Of a stretch of DNA of 64,000 nucleotides, positions 11,679 to 22,679 are shown one piece after another (position 1 is the stretch's first letter; the number at the start of each line of letters is the position of its first letter). Below the pieces are notes generated by a model, which was given only the letters and a program-made list of their open reading frames with translations, was not told the origin of the DNA and made no database searches. Origin of the DNA: Takakia lepidozioides (Eukaryota > Streptophyta > Takakiopsida > Takakiales > Takakiaceae); the NCBI GenBank assembly GCA_030704615.1, contig CM060732.1, forward strand, positions 72,829,053 to 72,893,052, given 5' to 3'. The position numbers and the translations under genes are program-made.

Positions 11679-12624
11679 ATGGAGGAGGAGATTTGGAGCA
11701 GGCTTCCTTTCGAGTTAGTGATGGTAGTGTTGGCCTGTCTGCCATATCCAAGTCTTGTCCGCTTTAAGTCGGTTTGCAAGTTGTGGAACTCCCTCCCATC
11801 CACTGCTTGTTTCCAACAACTCTGTCAGCACCTCCCTCTTCACCAAGACTCCTATCTCTTGTTTTTATGTAGACATGAGGGAAACTGCCAAGATGTTTGC
11901 ACGTTGTATGCGCTCACAACTCGACGGTGGCACAGGATCGGCCTCAAATTCTTCAAGGATAATTCAGTATACAGAGTTCGTGCTGCAGATGGAGGTTTAT
12001 TTTGCATATTAATGGACTTATTGATTGTGTGCAATCCTCGGTTCCAGACAATTGCCTGCCCTGCCTCACGACAATTCAACACATCTCACGGAAAGAGTAA
12101 ATATGATTGTGGATAGATGCAGCAAAACCTACAAGGTCCTTGTGATGTCAATCGACGAGGACGGAGTACGTCGGAGAACGCACATCTATGACTCAACTTG
12201 CGAGTGTTAGACCGAGACTGGAAACACGTCCTCAATAACCTCTTCGTATTGTAGAGGAAGTGTGATATGCGGGCCTACTCTCTTTGCTCTATTTTTCACA
12301 CAAGAGCATGACAACATTGTGATGGCTTGTGACATTGGCACGGGTCTGTGGACTAAAGTTGCTGCACGGATGCCTGACTTTGGTGGACTTGGTTGGTTTT
12401 GTCGACTTGTAGAGAATGAGGGGCGCCTGTTGCTTGGGCCGCCTCGCAGTCAAATTCACGCCTCACCAACAATTTGTGTGTGGGAGTTGAAAGGTTCTAC
12501 AACGAGTGTAGAGTGGCTGGAGATTGCAAGAACTGAGATTGCACGAACGTTTTTCGACAACAAGTTTTCTTGTCAAGTGGTGAGCCATGCTCCGAGTTGG
12601 CCCGGCGGCCAGTTAGGGAATTAG
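11679..12624 (+). pseudogene. F-box protein pseudogene (second)
   Basis: The best start is the ATG at 11679, giving MEEEIWSRLPFELVMVVLA and an F-box continuing to FKSVCKLWNSLP. The beta-propeller part follows (CRHEGNCQDVCTLYALTTRRW; later MIVDRCSKTYKVLVM, GSVICGPTLFALFF, WTKVAARMPDFGG). A frameshift lies at about 12070-12100, and an in-frame TAG at 12208-12210 breaks the second part. The 3' end at about 12600-12624 runs into the remnant 5' LTR of the chromovirus, so insertion probably removed the true C-terminus. The open frame extends upstream to 11289, but that part shows no family similarity. It would be an SCF ubiquitin-ligase substrate adaptor by family. Confidence 0.75.
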
Positions 12625-12690
12625 GCGCGCGCATCAAAGCGAGTAACTATGACTTGAAGGGGAGCTTACCAAAGTGAGGTGCGTGACACT

Positions 12691-12702
12691 TGGTATCGGA
12701 GC
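12691..12702 (+). promoter_or_regulatory. Primer-binding site (initiator Met tRNA)
   Basis: TGGTATCGGAGC matches the complement of the 3' end of plant initiator tRNA-Met at 11 of 12 bases. It lies two bases after the LTR-terminal CA. This fixes the position where the 5' LTR ended. Confidence 0.8.
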
Positions 12703-12742
12703 TTAAAGTTCAGTTGCGATCGTCCTTGGGATCGGCCTCATC

Positions 12743-13880
12743 ATGGGGTCGGGCGAGCCAAAGCAAAAGCGGAACGGCCCGAAAGATGATGATCCTGGTG
12801 AGCTCGATGGGGGCGACGTGTCACCGAAGCGGCCATTTGAGAAAGCAATGCGTGCTTTTGAAAATGAGGCCACTCAAGAACGGGAGGAATCTGAGGAGTC
12901 GGAGCCCGAGGAATCTCTGAGAGCTCCGACAGACCAACAGATGCCTCCCATGCCAGCAACCTTTTGGGAAGGGTTGTTGGCGCAGTTTGGCGGGATGTTG
13001 AAAGACGTGTTGAAGGCGGCTAATGTCGCTTCCACTAAGGCAAAATTTAAGGTGAAGCCTAAGGAACCCGATACCTTCGAGGGCGTCCGAAATCGGAAGG
13101 CACTCAATACCTGGCTCTTGGAGCTAGAGCAGTACTTCCGGGCGGCCAAGTTGAGTAACGAGGATCGGGTGGAAGTGGCTCCCACCTATTTGAGGGGCTA
13201 TGCTCAACAATGGTGGCAGAAACACCTTCACGACCGAGGTCCAAACCCGGAAACCTTGAACTGGAGTGGGTTCAAGGAACTGATGAAGAGACAGTTTGTG
13301 CCCCTCAACGCATCATAGCTTGCCAAGGACAAGATGAGGAATCTGAAGCAAACGGATGACATTCGGGGATATGTTCAGGCTTTCAATGTGATGTTGCTCG
13401 AAGTTGCGGACATGGCAGAACCAGAAATGGTCTTCAACTTCGTGGCGGGATTGGTCCCGTGGGCCAGACGGAAGTTGGAGGAGAAGCCACCTAAGACTTT
13501 GAACGAGGCAATTGAGAGGGCTGAATGTTTCTCGGATGTCCCTAGGGGCAAAAGACAAGGCCGTACGGAGCTGAACCACAAGAAGACCCGGCGGGAGGGT
13601 GACTCTTTTCGACCGAAAAAGAAGTGGGATAGGCCATGCGGCGACAATGGCACTTGGAAAACGAAGGGAGGGCCTTCACACGCCAAGACGACACCCAGTG
13701 CTCTGAAAGGAAAATCAGGTGCGACGCCTTATGGCGGACAAAAGGTGACCTTCGATGGAGTGTGCTTCAATTGTCGGGAGTCCAGGCACATGGCCAAGAA
13801 GTGCTCGAATCCCCGACAATTGAATATAACTCGGGCAACCACAGAGTTGTCCGAAGCTTCCATCAGCCGCTTGGTGGAGG
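12743..13880 (+). pseudogene. Chromovirus gag with in-frame TAG
   Basis: The capsid protein begins MGSGEPKQKRNG, with an acidic N-terminal region. A retrotransposon gag domain follows (YLRGYAQQWWQKHL, WSGFKELMKRQFVPLN). The frame is stopped by TAG at 13316-13318 and resumes in the same frame, so a single substitution split it. Downstream is a CCHC zinc knuckle, CFNCRESRHMAKKC, whose usual glycine before the histidine is replaced. It would package element RNA. Confidence 0.8.
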
Positions 13881-16204
13881 CGGTGGTCGCCAAGACTTGC
13901 AAGGTAGGCAACTACTCTTGTGAGTTGTATCAGGAAACTGGCGCCTTGCGAAAAGGGAGTCAGTTAATGTTTGTGAGTGGGATAATCTCCGGAACTAACG
14001 TGTCGTTGTTGGTGGACACAGGAGCGTCGCACTCCTTCATGACACCGGCAATGACGCAGAAGCTGGGACTCCTGACAAGTGATGTGGGGGCCTCTATTGA
14101 GATGCGTTCTGCAAAAGGAGAACCACAATTGGCGACGAGGTTGGCGTTCGATGTTCCTCTTCAACTCGGGAGTTGGGAGGGACGTGAGAACTTCACCATT
14201 TGCGAGATCGATGGAGTGGATCTCATTTTGGGGATGACATTTCTGAGCAGATCCGGAGCGGTTATAGATGGCCGCAAGAGGGTAGTCACGCTACTGTGTG
14301 AGCATGGTGGCGAAGTTTTACGAGTGTCGGAAACGCCCAACCCCGTGGGAGGGCGAATAAACCTTCTGTCAGCAAGGGAGTGGGCCGTGGAGGAGTCACA
14401 TGAGCCCCTGTTTTTGCTTTATGTAAGACAAGTGAAGGGAGAAGACGATGGGGAGCTGAGCCCAGATTGGATCAAGGGGATTTTGGAGAAATACCAGGAT
14501 CTGATGCCGGAGGATTTACCAAGCGGCTTGCCACCGCGAAGAGGAGTTGACCACAAGATTGAGATGATACCGGGATCGGAGCCGCCTGCCAAGGCGCCCT
14601 ACCGGTTGAGCCACAAAGAGTTGGTTGAGCTGAAGACTCAGCTCAAGGATCTAATATCAAAGGGGGACATCCGGTCGAGTAAGTCACCTTATGGAGCCCC
14701 GATGAACAGCCTTTTCCAGGAGTGGTTGGATGACTTTGTGATCGTGTACATCGACGACATCTTGGTGTACTCGAAAACAAAGGAAGAGCACCTGGAGCAC
14801 CTAAAAAGGGTGTTCCAAAAATTGCGGGAAGGGAAGTTGTATGCCAAAGCTTCAAAGTGCGAATTCGGGGTCACGAAAGTGGAGTTCCTGGGGCATGTGA
14901 TTACACAGGATGGGATCAAAATAGATGATAGAAAGGTGACAACGATTTTGGACTGGGAGCCTCCGACTTCGGTCCCGGGAGTGCGATCTTTCCTAGGACT
15001 CGCCTCCTATTACCGGAAGTATGTGAGAAATTTCGCCAAGATCGCGGGGCCGCTGTCAAACCTCCTGTGTAAATCCAAAGTCTGGGTATGGAACACCTTT
15101 TGTGGCCAAGCTTTTGCCGAGTTGAAGCAGCGGATGGCGGAAGCTCCAGTCCTCAAAGTTCTGGAGTTCGACCGTCCATTTGAGATCCATACAGATGCGT
15201 CGGACTTCGCAATTGGGGGTGTACTCATGCAGGATGGACGTCCAGTGGCTTACGAAAGTAAGAAACTGAATGAAGTGGAGCGATGGTGGCCTACGCACGA
15301 GAAAGAAATGAAGGCGGTGGTGCATTGCCTTGAGCTTTGGCGCCACTATATTGGTTCCAACCCGGTGAAGGTATTCACGGACAATGTCACGGTGAAGTAT
15401 TTTGCCACGCAGCCTAAGTTGTCCCCAAAACAAATTAGGTGGCAAGACACTTTGGCACTGTTCGACGTGGATATCCAGTACAAACCGGGACGGGACAATG
15501 TGGTGGCCGATGCTTTAAGTAGAAAGCAACAGCTCATGATGGTGTACAGGGGCGAGAGGGCGCTCCAAAGGAAGATCCGGAAGGCTTACCGGAAAGATGA
15601 GATGGCGAAGTCCGTGATGCGAGACTTGAGGATGGGGGTTAAATTGCAGTTCCACTTGCAAAATGGACTGCTCCGGTACAAGCAAAAGTGTCTCTACGTG
15701 CCGAAGGGAGGGATCAGAGATAGTCTCTTAAGAGAATGCCATGATGGTCCGCTTGCGGGCCACGGCGGAGCCAAACGCACCGCGGCACTCTTGAAGAAAG
15801 AGTATTTCTGGCCCAAACTGAGGGAGTATGTCAAGACATGCACCACATGCCAACAAAACCGGAGCGAATACAAAAAGCAAGCGGGGCTATTACAACCCTT
15901 GCCGATTCCAGAAGGGTCTTGGGAAAGTGTCTCGATGGATTTCATGACTGCTATGCCGTTGTCAAAAGGATTCGATGCAATCATGGTGGTGGTGGATAGG
16001 TTCAGTAAAATGGGCCATTTCATCCCCACCAAGGAGACGGCAACGGCACAGGAGACGGGGCGACTTTACTTCGCCCACGTCTTCAAGCATCATGGACTCC
16101 CGAAGGATATTGTCTCGGACCGCGATCCAAAGTTTACGAGTAAATTTTGGAGGGCATTTTGGAAGAAGATGGGCACGAGGCTCAAGATGAGCACCGCCTT
16201 CTGA
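13881..16204 (+). pseudogene. Chromovirus protease, RT (internal deletion), RNase H, integrase
   Basis: The protease active site is LLVDTGASHSFM. RT starts normally (APYRLSHKELVELK, IRSSKSPYGAP), but at about 14700 it jumps straight to MNSLFQEWLDDFVIVYIDD. About 100 residues are lost in frame, including motif A with the first catalytic aspartate. The YIDD box remains. RNase H (FEIHTDASDFAIGGVL, ending DALSRK) and the integrase zinc finger and core (SMDFMTAMP, SDRDPKFTS) follow. A TGA at 16202-16204 cuts integrase just before its catalytic glutamate region. The RT deletion alone would abolish cDNA synthesis. Confidence 0.85.
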
Positions 16205-17002
16205 CCTACGACGGATGGCCAAACGGAAAAGGTGAATTCCGTGGTGAAGCAAATCTTGCGGAATTACGTGTCGGCAGACCAATCGGACTGGGTGGAGCAC
16301 TTGGATGCGGGAGAGTTTTGTTAGAATAACACAAAACATTCGGCAACGGGAGTTTCCCCCTTCGTATTGGTTTATGGAAAAGCACCTCTGGTGCCGACAA
16401 GTTGGGCCGCCCAAGACGCTGAGGAACCGGCAGCAGCGGCAGTGCTAGAAGAACGCGAGTGTTTGTTGAAGCTCGCAAAGTACAACATTGCCAAAGCTAG
16501 GAAACGGTATGAATGGCAGGCGAATCGGAAGCGGAGAGAGGTTAAGTTTGAGGCAGGCACGGAGGTCTGGTTGAACATCAAGAATTTTCGACTACCTCCG
16601 GAAGTGAGTCCGAAGTTCGTACCTCCGTATGCGGGACCCTTTCGCATCCGGAAGGTTATGAATGAGGATGTGTATGAATTGGAGCTGCCGGAAAACAACA
16701 AGGTGCATCTAGTATTCCACGTCTCCCTTTTGAAGCCTTACTTCAAAGATGAAGTGCGTTCGAATCGACATCAAGTGTTGCGTCCGCCACCTGTGCTGTT
16801 GGATCATGAAAATGAACCTGAGTACGAGGTGGAGGCAGTGCTTAAGTCGAGGAGGTTCAAGAATCGAGAAACGGAGTATCTCGTGAAATGGAAGGGCTAT
16901 CATCATGTGGAGGCATCTTGGGTGCATGCCTCAGAAATGGGGAACGCATCCGAGGCGGTTGCAGCTTTCGAAGGGCGACCTCAAAAGCGGAAGAAGCGTT
17001 GA
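16205..17002 (+). pseudogene. Integrase C-terminus and chromodomain
   Basis: This is the same frame as the upstream polyprotein. It starts with the integrase glutamate region ([12 protein letters not shown]), has a second stop TAG at 16322-16324, then the long frame with VLVYGKAPLVPTSW, the GPF/Y-like AGPFRIRKVMNEDVYELELP, and a chromodomain near the end (EYLVKWKGYHHVEASWVHA). The chromodomain directs integration to marked chromatin in this clade. It ends with a basic tail at a TGA. Confidence 0.85.
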
Positions 17003-17036
17003 TGGGGACATCAACCTTGGAGCGTGGGGGCGGAAA

Positions 17037-18146
17037 TGCATGCTTAGCCCGACTTAGCTAGCTCAGGAATCCGATTGCAAAAACTTGTATTGTACAAATT
17101 TTGTTATAAATGAAATGGTTTCCAAATGTTGTGCGTCCTATTTTGTTTGGAATGGTGATGCATGGTATGGTTGGCTAGTGTGTAGAATGCATGCTAGCTT
17201 ACAAAAGTGGGAGAGGTAAATTGGGTAATCGTGTGTTTGCGCAGTGCCGAAATCGGGTGACTCCCACCCAAGGGGCAAGGAAACTTGCGCCTTCTTTGGG
17301 AGTTCACATGCTAGTGCGCACCTGGCGCGTGCGCGTACTATAACTGCGCTACCGAGGGGGTTGCCTTGTAGTGCGGGCTAACGCGGAAGCTACGTGCTTC
17401 CGTTCACGTACTATAATCGTGTAGCCTCGGGACGAAGTCGTAGTGCGGCTTCGGTGTATTCCCGTACCTCAGGCCAACATTCCAAGGCGGACCCAATTGT
17501 AGTGATTGGGGTGCACAGTTGGTTCAAGGTTATCTTCCTAGTCAAAAAGGGTTCAAGGTGAACTCTTGCTCAAGGTGATGCCAAAAAAGTGGCATCACGA
17601 GTGGTCGCAAGCAAATGTTGTTGCAGTAAGGCGATTCGATCCTCAGGGAGGATCGTTCTTTGGCCTTGAAGTGGGCCAAGAAGAGTGCATTGGGAGGAGC
17701 TTGAGAGGCTCCACCCTTGGCCGGGACTTGGAGGAAGTCGGCCGAACTAGCTAGTGGAGAGTAGAGTCAAGTGGGGGTTTGGTTCTTAGCCATGGGACGC
17801 CATGGTGAGGAAACAAACTCCTTGATGTGGGACGCCACAACTTGGATGTTCGTTTCTACAAAATAGATAAGTCGATGAGGACATCGACTCCCTGTTGGTA
17901 GGGGTGTGTGTCGCGGCCCTTTGCCTTGAGGGCAGGGGGTTGGGACACGAGAGGGGCTGCCCTTGTGGTGGGGGCAGTGGCGACAATAGATGCGGGGCTG
18001 AAGCACCCCTGAGTGCCCAAGGCACTCAAGGAGGCAGAGGCGCTCACTAGGTGGAGCCCCGCACGCCGGATTGCGGTGGGGGTGGTTCCACGAGGGGTGG
18101 TGTTAGCTTAGTGGGACTTAGTAGGGGTGACATAGGACTCACCATG
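17037..18146 (+). repeat. 3' LTR of the chromovirus, truncated
   Basis: It begins TGCATGC right after the polypurine tract. It contains short internal repeats with GTACTATAA and TAGTGCGG (about 17330-17450). It ends with the 17911-18146 block shared with 7301-7536. Downstream of 18146 the shared sequence stops, so the LTR is either complete only upstream or cut by the junction with element A. Confidence 0.55.
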
Positions 18147-18184
18147 CGGAAACAAGTTCGACGAAATAATAAAAGGACGTGGTC

Positions 18185-18425
18185 ATCCCCACCTGAAAGC
18201 AACAATTGAATGCAGGATGGATGAATGTAGAGTGGATGAGAAATATATGGATATGGGGAACAATGCAAGCGAATGGATGAATGTGGGATGGATGTTGAAT
18301 GGTGGAAAACATTCTTGAATGGAGGATGCATGAATACACAATAGATGAATGCACAAATGGATATGACATGAGTGTGAGGGGTTGAGGGGATGGATTCATG
18401 AAGATTGACATTTGAATCCGAGTAG
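18185..18425. repeat. Degenerate GGATGAATG minisatellite, element A left end
   Basis: It is built from irregular GGATGAATG/GATGGATG words. A similar minisatellite lies at 54185-54450 at the left end of element B, so it is probably a subterminal feature of this transposon family. The terminal inverted repeat expected further left seems to have been lost at the junction with the LTR. Confidence 0.45.
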
Positions 18426-18839
18426 ATTGTTTGAATCACCTTTTTTTCTGCCGGAACAAATGCAATGAGGCAATGAGTTCCGAATAGGATATAAATTGAA
18501 CAAAATAAATGCGAAGTTCAATCTGATCCAGAGTCAGTACAATGTATCCCCGCGTCCACTTCATCCAAGTCCAAGAATTTCAGAACTCCGGATCTACGAT
18601 GGCTAGAAGTCAGGGGATAGAGCCTCGGCCATTTCAAGTGCCATTGCTTTGGCATAGACTAGAAGCACAAAAGTGGAAAGGGGACTGTCGAAAACAGTCT
18701 CAGCACAAATGGGGGTTTCTCCTGAAGATCCATTGCTGTCGTTCCTGCAAGTCAAAGCATGATAAAAGTTATTACTGCAATTTTGATGTATGCAAAATTG
18801 AACAAGCACCCAAACTGGAATGACATTTCCATGGCCGAC

Positions 18840-19971
18840 TTACTCACAAGAGAAGTCGTTGTCGATCTGCTTATCCTCGGTATCCTCATCATTTCTGATT
18901 TGAATTTGTTCGGTCTGTGTGCCAGACGTAGAGCCAGACACAAGAGGGAGGAGGACACTCTTGAATAGTTCGGTGTCGCCCTCCATGCCAAAAAGGCTTC
19001 TCCCACCAACCTTGCAAGCACGGTAAGTCGCACCTGCCAAGACAGAAAGCATCAAGAAGGTTGTAGAGGATGCAAAATCGGATGCAAACTGGAAGACCTT
19101 CAGAATGGAAACAATATTGAACCAACGAACCTGTGGATAGTGTGAGGTCGACCACCCTTGCAGAATGGTGGTTGCATGACTCCAAGAGCGTCTGCATGAA
19201 TGTTGGGGTTCTCTCCCTTGCACCTCTCCACGGAAACCCGTCTGGTCTTTTGGTTGTCTGATTGGAGTGCATGAAATTGTACAGCATGTCATCCACATGC
19301 GGTTCATATGGGGGGTTAACAAAACACCCCTGGTTGGAAATTTCAAAGCTTCGAACGGATGAAGGTGTTTTGGAAGTGCGAATCCGCCTCAGGCAGATTG
19401 CCTCAAACATCCTTGTCTGGCAAAGATGCAAGGTAGGAGTGAGACATAGAAATTCGAAAGAAATTCTGGCGCAGGAAAGAACAAAACATGGACTGCAAAT
19501 GTAAACTACAATGGAATGTTTTTGTGATGATCGGTGCCAATCATCACATATGGTGGTAGAGCAAGCCAGCAGAAACAACTGAAAAGACATTGGGAAACAG
19601 TTCAAAGTAGGGCGGTGCCATACTAGCTGTCCAAGGCAACCACCTTTCAGAAGGTACAGGATGTTCACACAATTCCATGTCCTCAGAATTTCAAACCCAG
19701 ACGACTTCAGGTATGATGCCAGACCCTTACGACTATCCTTATCACATGACTGGAAGAGCAAAAACGTTCCTGCATCTGAAAGGAAATTATTGCAGAAGCC
19801 GAATACCCAACTCCAGTAGTTCTCATCGAATCTGTTCCAGGATGGAGTCTTTCCCTTTGGAGGAACGTCAGGGATATGCAGGCCGTCTGGGATGTCAAGG
19901 ATGACCATGTCAGCGGCAAAGGGTTTTTGAACACCGCATACGAATGAGGGACCATTGCTCACCTGCAGCAT
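18840..19971 (-). other. Methyltransferase-like C-terminal region of copy A
   Basis: From N to C it shows DMVILDIPDGLHIPDVP, FLLFQSCDKDSRKGLASYL, TWNCVNILYLLKGG, then (after intron 7) TRMFEAICLRRI, PHVDDMLYNFM, ARVVDLTLSTG and (after intron 8) ACKVGGRSLFGMEGD. The last two blocks match the beta-class arrangement, where the SAM-binding motif I sits after the catalytic motif and is followed by an acidic residue (E.D) that contacts SAM. An NPPY in exon 8 is not conserved in copy B (NDKF), so I do not take it as the catalytic box. Confidence 0.6.
19524..19547. repeat. Palindrome in intron 7, element A
   Basis: This 24-base palindrome is of the GTGATGATCGG/CCAATCATCAC type and lies inside intron 7 of the ParB-methyltransferase-like gene. 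It belongs to the same family as the copies in introns 5 and 1. Confidence 0.85.
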
Positions 19972-20959
19972 ACCGGTATAATTTCAAGTCAAACAGAAAT
20001 GAGGGTCCCAATAGAAACCATCATCTACATTGGCATACACAAAATTCGAAAGTCCCATGTGAAGAGAAAGATTCTTACCAGATTAAGAAATGAAATCATG
20101 TTATCCCAAGTTGGTGATGGCACCCCCGAGTAACTCTTTCTCCGAGTCTCCATCATCGCCAGCCATCCCTCATTCACAATCTTGATCTGCCCTGCCAAGT
20201 CCGCACGGGAAGGGTGTGGCTTGGCATCGAATGGACATTGAACAGTGAGGGTGAACCTCCCAGCGGTCTCATCTTTCTCCTTGTCCTCACCTTTCTCCTT
20301 TTCCGTCTCTTTCTCCTTCTCCTTCTCTTTGTCCTTAGGCTTCCCGGGTGACTTGGCTACTACCTTCGGAGCCTTTGGATCTTTCCCCTTTCGACCCGCC
20401 TTCCTGCCTTTCTGTGGAGTTGCCTGCGCGTCTGGCTCCTTGGTGGCCAATGAAGCAATGTTCCTCTGGTACTCTTCGTCGTTCAAAGGTGCCAGCATCT
20501 CCGCATGGTTGTTCATATACACTACAACAGATTGTGGCTTTTATGACTTCCATGGGTGCGAAGTCATGACAGATTTGTGGCAGAAATGCCATTTGCAGTC
20601 GTAAAATGCTTTTGAAGTCATAATGCAGGTCTAGGGAAGGCGTATATGCGACTGTATGGCTCTGGACTTTGCGCAACACAGGTCAAACATGTTTGACCAC
20701 GAATATTGGCATGGCAGATATGACTACCAGTCACGGTCATGGCTACACTGGAATGACGTGTACATATTGCTAGATAGACATATGACTCTCACTCTAATGC
20801 ATTCTGCCAGATCATCACATGGATGAATCACTACATGACTGCACGTGTCGACACTTGCTTTTCTGGTTATATATATAATATATGAGTATTTATATTTTGA
20901 AAAAACGGAGACTCTGACCACTAGAATGAATTAAATAATAATAAAAGAAAAAGAAAAAG

Positions 20960-21185
20960 ATTTAAAAAAAAACACATCGGCTGGTAAGTGGCACAGTGTG
21001 TCGCCCTGGTGGTTTGGGGTTCAAACCCGCTGCCCTTATCCCGTGTGTGGGATTGTTCGTGACGGTATGTCTAAGCGTTGATCGTCATGTAGGTCTTATG
21101 GCCCATAAATGAAGGCGGGTGAATTTTCCCCCCTCCTCAAGGGCCTGTGGTTTCCTTTAAGAAAAGAAGAAAAAGGAAAAAAAAT
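20960..21185 (+). mobile_element. tRNA-derived SINE
   Basis: A perfect pol III B box, GGTTCAAACCC (21018-21028), is preceded by a tRNA-like 5' part (CTGGTAAGTGGCACAGTG). It is followed by a tRNA-unrelated body and an A-rich tail (about 21165-21185). It sits inside the CACTA element. Confidence 0.6.
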
Positions 21186-21394
21186 CAAAAAGGGGCTTTT
21201 AGGGTTTACAAAAAGGTTAAAAAACTTAAAAAGTTGCCCATCACGGTAGCGTGAACAAACTTAGAGCAAGCGGGAGGGAGAGAGAGAGAGGGCTGGGACT
21301 TAGAGCGAGCGAGCGGGAGTAAGGGCAAACATGCATGGGAGGCCCGCAGTTGGAGCAACCTTCGCATCTGAAGCAATCAACCCTAGAAACGCTA

Positions 21395-22375
21395 GGGTAT
21401 GTGTGGGAGAAAGTGCTTTCGCCAAAGTTCATGGCACATCCTTCTACGAGTGGATGGAGGATGCGGATGGCCAACATTATGGAAAAGTGTTCCATGGGTC
21501 AATGACGGCACTTTCTCTCACATCGATGCAGGATATTCTGAACACATACAGTTGGTTCAAGGGACTTGGAAGCATTGTAGACGTTGGAGGAGGTGTGGGA
21601 GCGTGCATGGAAATGTTGGTGAAAAAGTATCCGAGCATTCAAGCCATCAGCTTTGACCAACCCCATGTTGTGGAGCTGGCTCCTCACTTACCTGGTATCT
21701 CCATCGCCTACGCGTATTCCCTTGGTTTTTCAAGTTCACTGATTTGAAGATGTGAAATGTGCTCAATTTGTTGTCTTCCTCCTCGGAGGGTTCTTAGTTC
21801 TATTGACTAAATCTCTTCCTTTCCCTTGCGAGGCAAAAAATAAAATAAAAATGTGCTCAATCAGTAAATGCTGCGGTAAGGATCCCTAGGATTCAGCGAC
21901 CACCAGTTGTGCTTTGCAACATGAGTAGGAAGACTGCGGACCTCTTTGGTGTCCAACAGTTCTGTACCATGTTCTGTAGTCAGGCTGGGCCTTCTTCTGG
22001 TGTTGCAGTTAGGGGGTGTTCGAACTTTGAACAAATGACAATCCATGACGCAACGTGTATACATATAGTCGTAAGTGGAATCAGATGTACCGGTTCTGTT
22101 GAATCGACACTGAGAAGGTTACTTGCGAAAAGAACTTCGGGTATTCAGAGCAGGATTACCATTGGAATAGTTATGAAGAGGCGGAGAGAGAAGCTAAGCT
22201 TGGACCACAATCATAACTTGATTCTACGAGTGTGACCAAAAAGCTCCTCATATTGTTCAATTTACGTAGGGCATTCTGGGGTAACCATGGGTGCGTTGTA
22301 ATGGGTGCAGGAGTGAAGCTAGTCGGTGGAGACATGTTCGAGAGCGTGCCCTCTGCAGATTCTACCTTCTTGAAG
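21395..22375 (+). pseudogene. Captured O-methyltransferase exons (COMT-like)
   Basis: Exon 1 (about 21395-21694) encodes AFAKVHGTSFYEWMEDADG and the SAM-binding motif IVDVGGGVGACMEMLVKKYP, then FDQPHVVELAPHLPG. It ends at a CTG|GTATCT donor. Exon 2 is 22311-22375 (GVKLVGGDMFESVPS), joined in phase (CCT G/GA GTG). This is the central Rossmann part of a plant caffeate/flavonoid-type SAM-dependent O-methyltransferase. The N-terminal dimerisation domain and the C-terminal catalytic His/Glu region are absent, so it is a non-functional captured fragment that kept its intron. Confidence 0.8.
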
Positions 22376-22679
22376 GTTTGTTTTGCCCTTTACTCTTGGG
22401 AATTTTTATAACTAGTGCATTGAATCCATCATAATCGTTCCCGAAGTAAGAGTAGAGTACTTATCTACATTCCAAGATCTCTGGAATCATTCCAGCTTCA
22501 ATTGTACTGCTGCCATGCACATCTTTTTGCTTGTATAAGTCGTCATACATTTGTGTTGACCTCCCAAGCTTAGCTGCTGCAGGCAACCTCTGAACCTCTA
22601 ACTTGAGATCCTTTCCCAGCTTGTAACGTACATGATATTAAGTCAAATAGAAGTCAACTGGAATTTGCGAGCTCTTGAA

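Larger units (their letters stand above)
12626..18146 (+). mobile_element. Defective Ty3-type chromovirus
   Basis: The order is remnant 5' LTR end (about 12626-12688, ending CA), primer-binding site, gag, protease, RT, RNase H, integrase, chromodomain, polypurine tract (GTGGGGGCGGAAA, to 17036) and 3' LTR starting TGCATGCTTAGCCC at 17037. Gag-Pol is one continuous frame interrupted by stops, as usual for single-ORF chromoviruses. The 5' LTR is almost wholly absent and the 3' LTR seems cut at 18146, so target-site duplications cannot be read. It is immobile by itself. Confidence 0.85.

Noticed and set aside
8689-16324. Reassigned TAG codon in this genome
   Set aside because: TAG also ends conserved frames, TGA and TAA nonsense codons occur too, and all affected genes are decayed. 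Ordinary pseudogene mutations explain it.
19290-19330. NPPY in exon 8 of copy A as a methyltransferase catalytic box
   Set aside because: Copy B has NDKF at the same place while DIPDG upstream is shared, so NPPY looks like drift.
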